35,359 bases of DNA, from positions 1-35,359 of the forward strand of contig CAOKMF010000013.1 of assembly GCA_948469655.1 (NCBI GenBank), given 5' to 3'. The position numbers were made by a program, and so were the translations under genes. Shown in pieces: positions 35,275 to 35,359 of this stretch (positions are counted from its first letter, which is position 1; every line of letters begins with the position of its first letter). Below the pieces are notes generated by a model. The model had not been told where the DNA came from and ran no database searches. It saw only the letters and a list, made by a program, of their open reading frames with translations. The stretch comes from an uncultured Clostridium sp. Its GTDB lineage: Bacteria; Bacillota; Clostridia; TANB77; CAG-508.

Positions 35275-35359
35275 ATGAACAAAGTGAGACCAAACAAAAG
35301 AAGCGAAAGCGGAGTAACGCTAATCGCATTACTAGTGATGATAATAATACTAGTAATAC
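35275..35359 (+). CDS. Prepilin-like protein, 5' part only (cut by window edge)
   Basis: 28 codons visible. A basic leader (NKVRPNKRSESG) ends at a Gly and is followed by VTLIALLVMIIILVI, the shape of a type IV prepilin/pseudopilin N-terminus (cleavage after Gly, hydrophobic helix), but the residue at +5 is not the usual Glu in the visible part. GAGAAAGGAAAAAG precedes ATG. AGC GGA (phase 2 CGG) is read normally. Confidence 0.65.
   Translation, partial: MNKVRPNKRSESGVTLIALLVMIIILVI

Noticed and set aside
1..35359. CRISPR array, prophage, integrase or complete insertion sequence
   Set aside because: No regularly spaced direct repeats, phage genes or transposase were seen; repeats are palindromic intergenic elements only.

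Overview
This is an AT-rich (roughly 30% GC) chromosomal segment of a low-GC Gram-positive anaerobe, most likely an uncultured member of the Clostridia. It has an OLE-type RNA with its membrane partner, CwlD and PdaA spore/cortex-type enzymes, GatCAB, ComEA/ComEC, consensus sigma-A promoters and AAGGAGG ribosome binding sites. TAA, TAG and TGA all act as stops. No prophage, CRISPR array or complete insertion sequence was seen.

The outstanding feature is a decoding anomaly. In 23 genes, including gatA, gatB, uvrC, ispH, comEA, comEC, cwlD and an ABC ATPase, the family-consistent reading frame is broken at 65 places. Every break is the same: an in-frame (phase 0) CGG codon, after which the protein is restored only by moving one base forward, so that CGGN is read as one glycine (GGN). 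The fourth base is A at 44 sites, T at 14, G at 4 and C at 3. CGG in the other two phases (NNC|GGN or NCG|GNN, about 38 by eye) never shifts the frame. Genes without a phase-0 CGG (asnB, hpt, thiE, gatC, ylmH, the YkvI-like gene) are intact. A phase-blind sequencing error cannot produce this pattern. The sequence therefore points to translation of CGGN as a four-base glycine codon, or obligatory +1 movement at an otherwise unassigned CGG codon. The one in-frame CGG that does not shift (13059) lies in a small gene of clearly foreign composition. CDS coordinates below span the whole shifted gene.

Layout. 238-3499: GldA/ABC-2/GldG-type transporter operon. 3566-4582: YkvI-like transporter. 4767-6600: DUF5711-like protein and CvpA. 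6656-7791 (minus): DacF-type carboxypeptidase. 7858-8487: ComEA. 8494-9352 (minus): IspH. 9494-9721: small membrane protein. 9765-10946: OLE RNA and OapA. 10960-12783: AsnB. 12999-13322: foreign-looking small gene with strong terminator. 13372-13447 (minus): initiator tRNA. 13634-15828: YlmH and an SH3/NlpC-P60 hydrolase. 15850-18198: ComEC. 18195-19337: locally duplicated segment with two DUF1737 genes and comEC/cwlD remnants. 19341-22008 (minus): CwlD, REC-GGDEF protein and Ig-like membrane protein. 22150-24608: Hpt and UvrC. 24685-27058: small membrane peptide, methyltransferase, RluA-type pseudouridine synthase, ThiE. 27050-27930 (minus): AgrC-like kinase. 28098-28912: PdaA. 29065-32546: gatCAB. 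32600 onward: two small HTH regulators, a pair of half-size TSUP transporters, small proteins, and the start of a prepilin-like gene cut by the window edge.

Two families of intergenic palindromic elements are present: four copies of a ~110-130 nt element sharing a core, and a ~158 nt palindrome between gatC and gatA.
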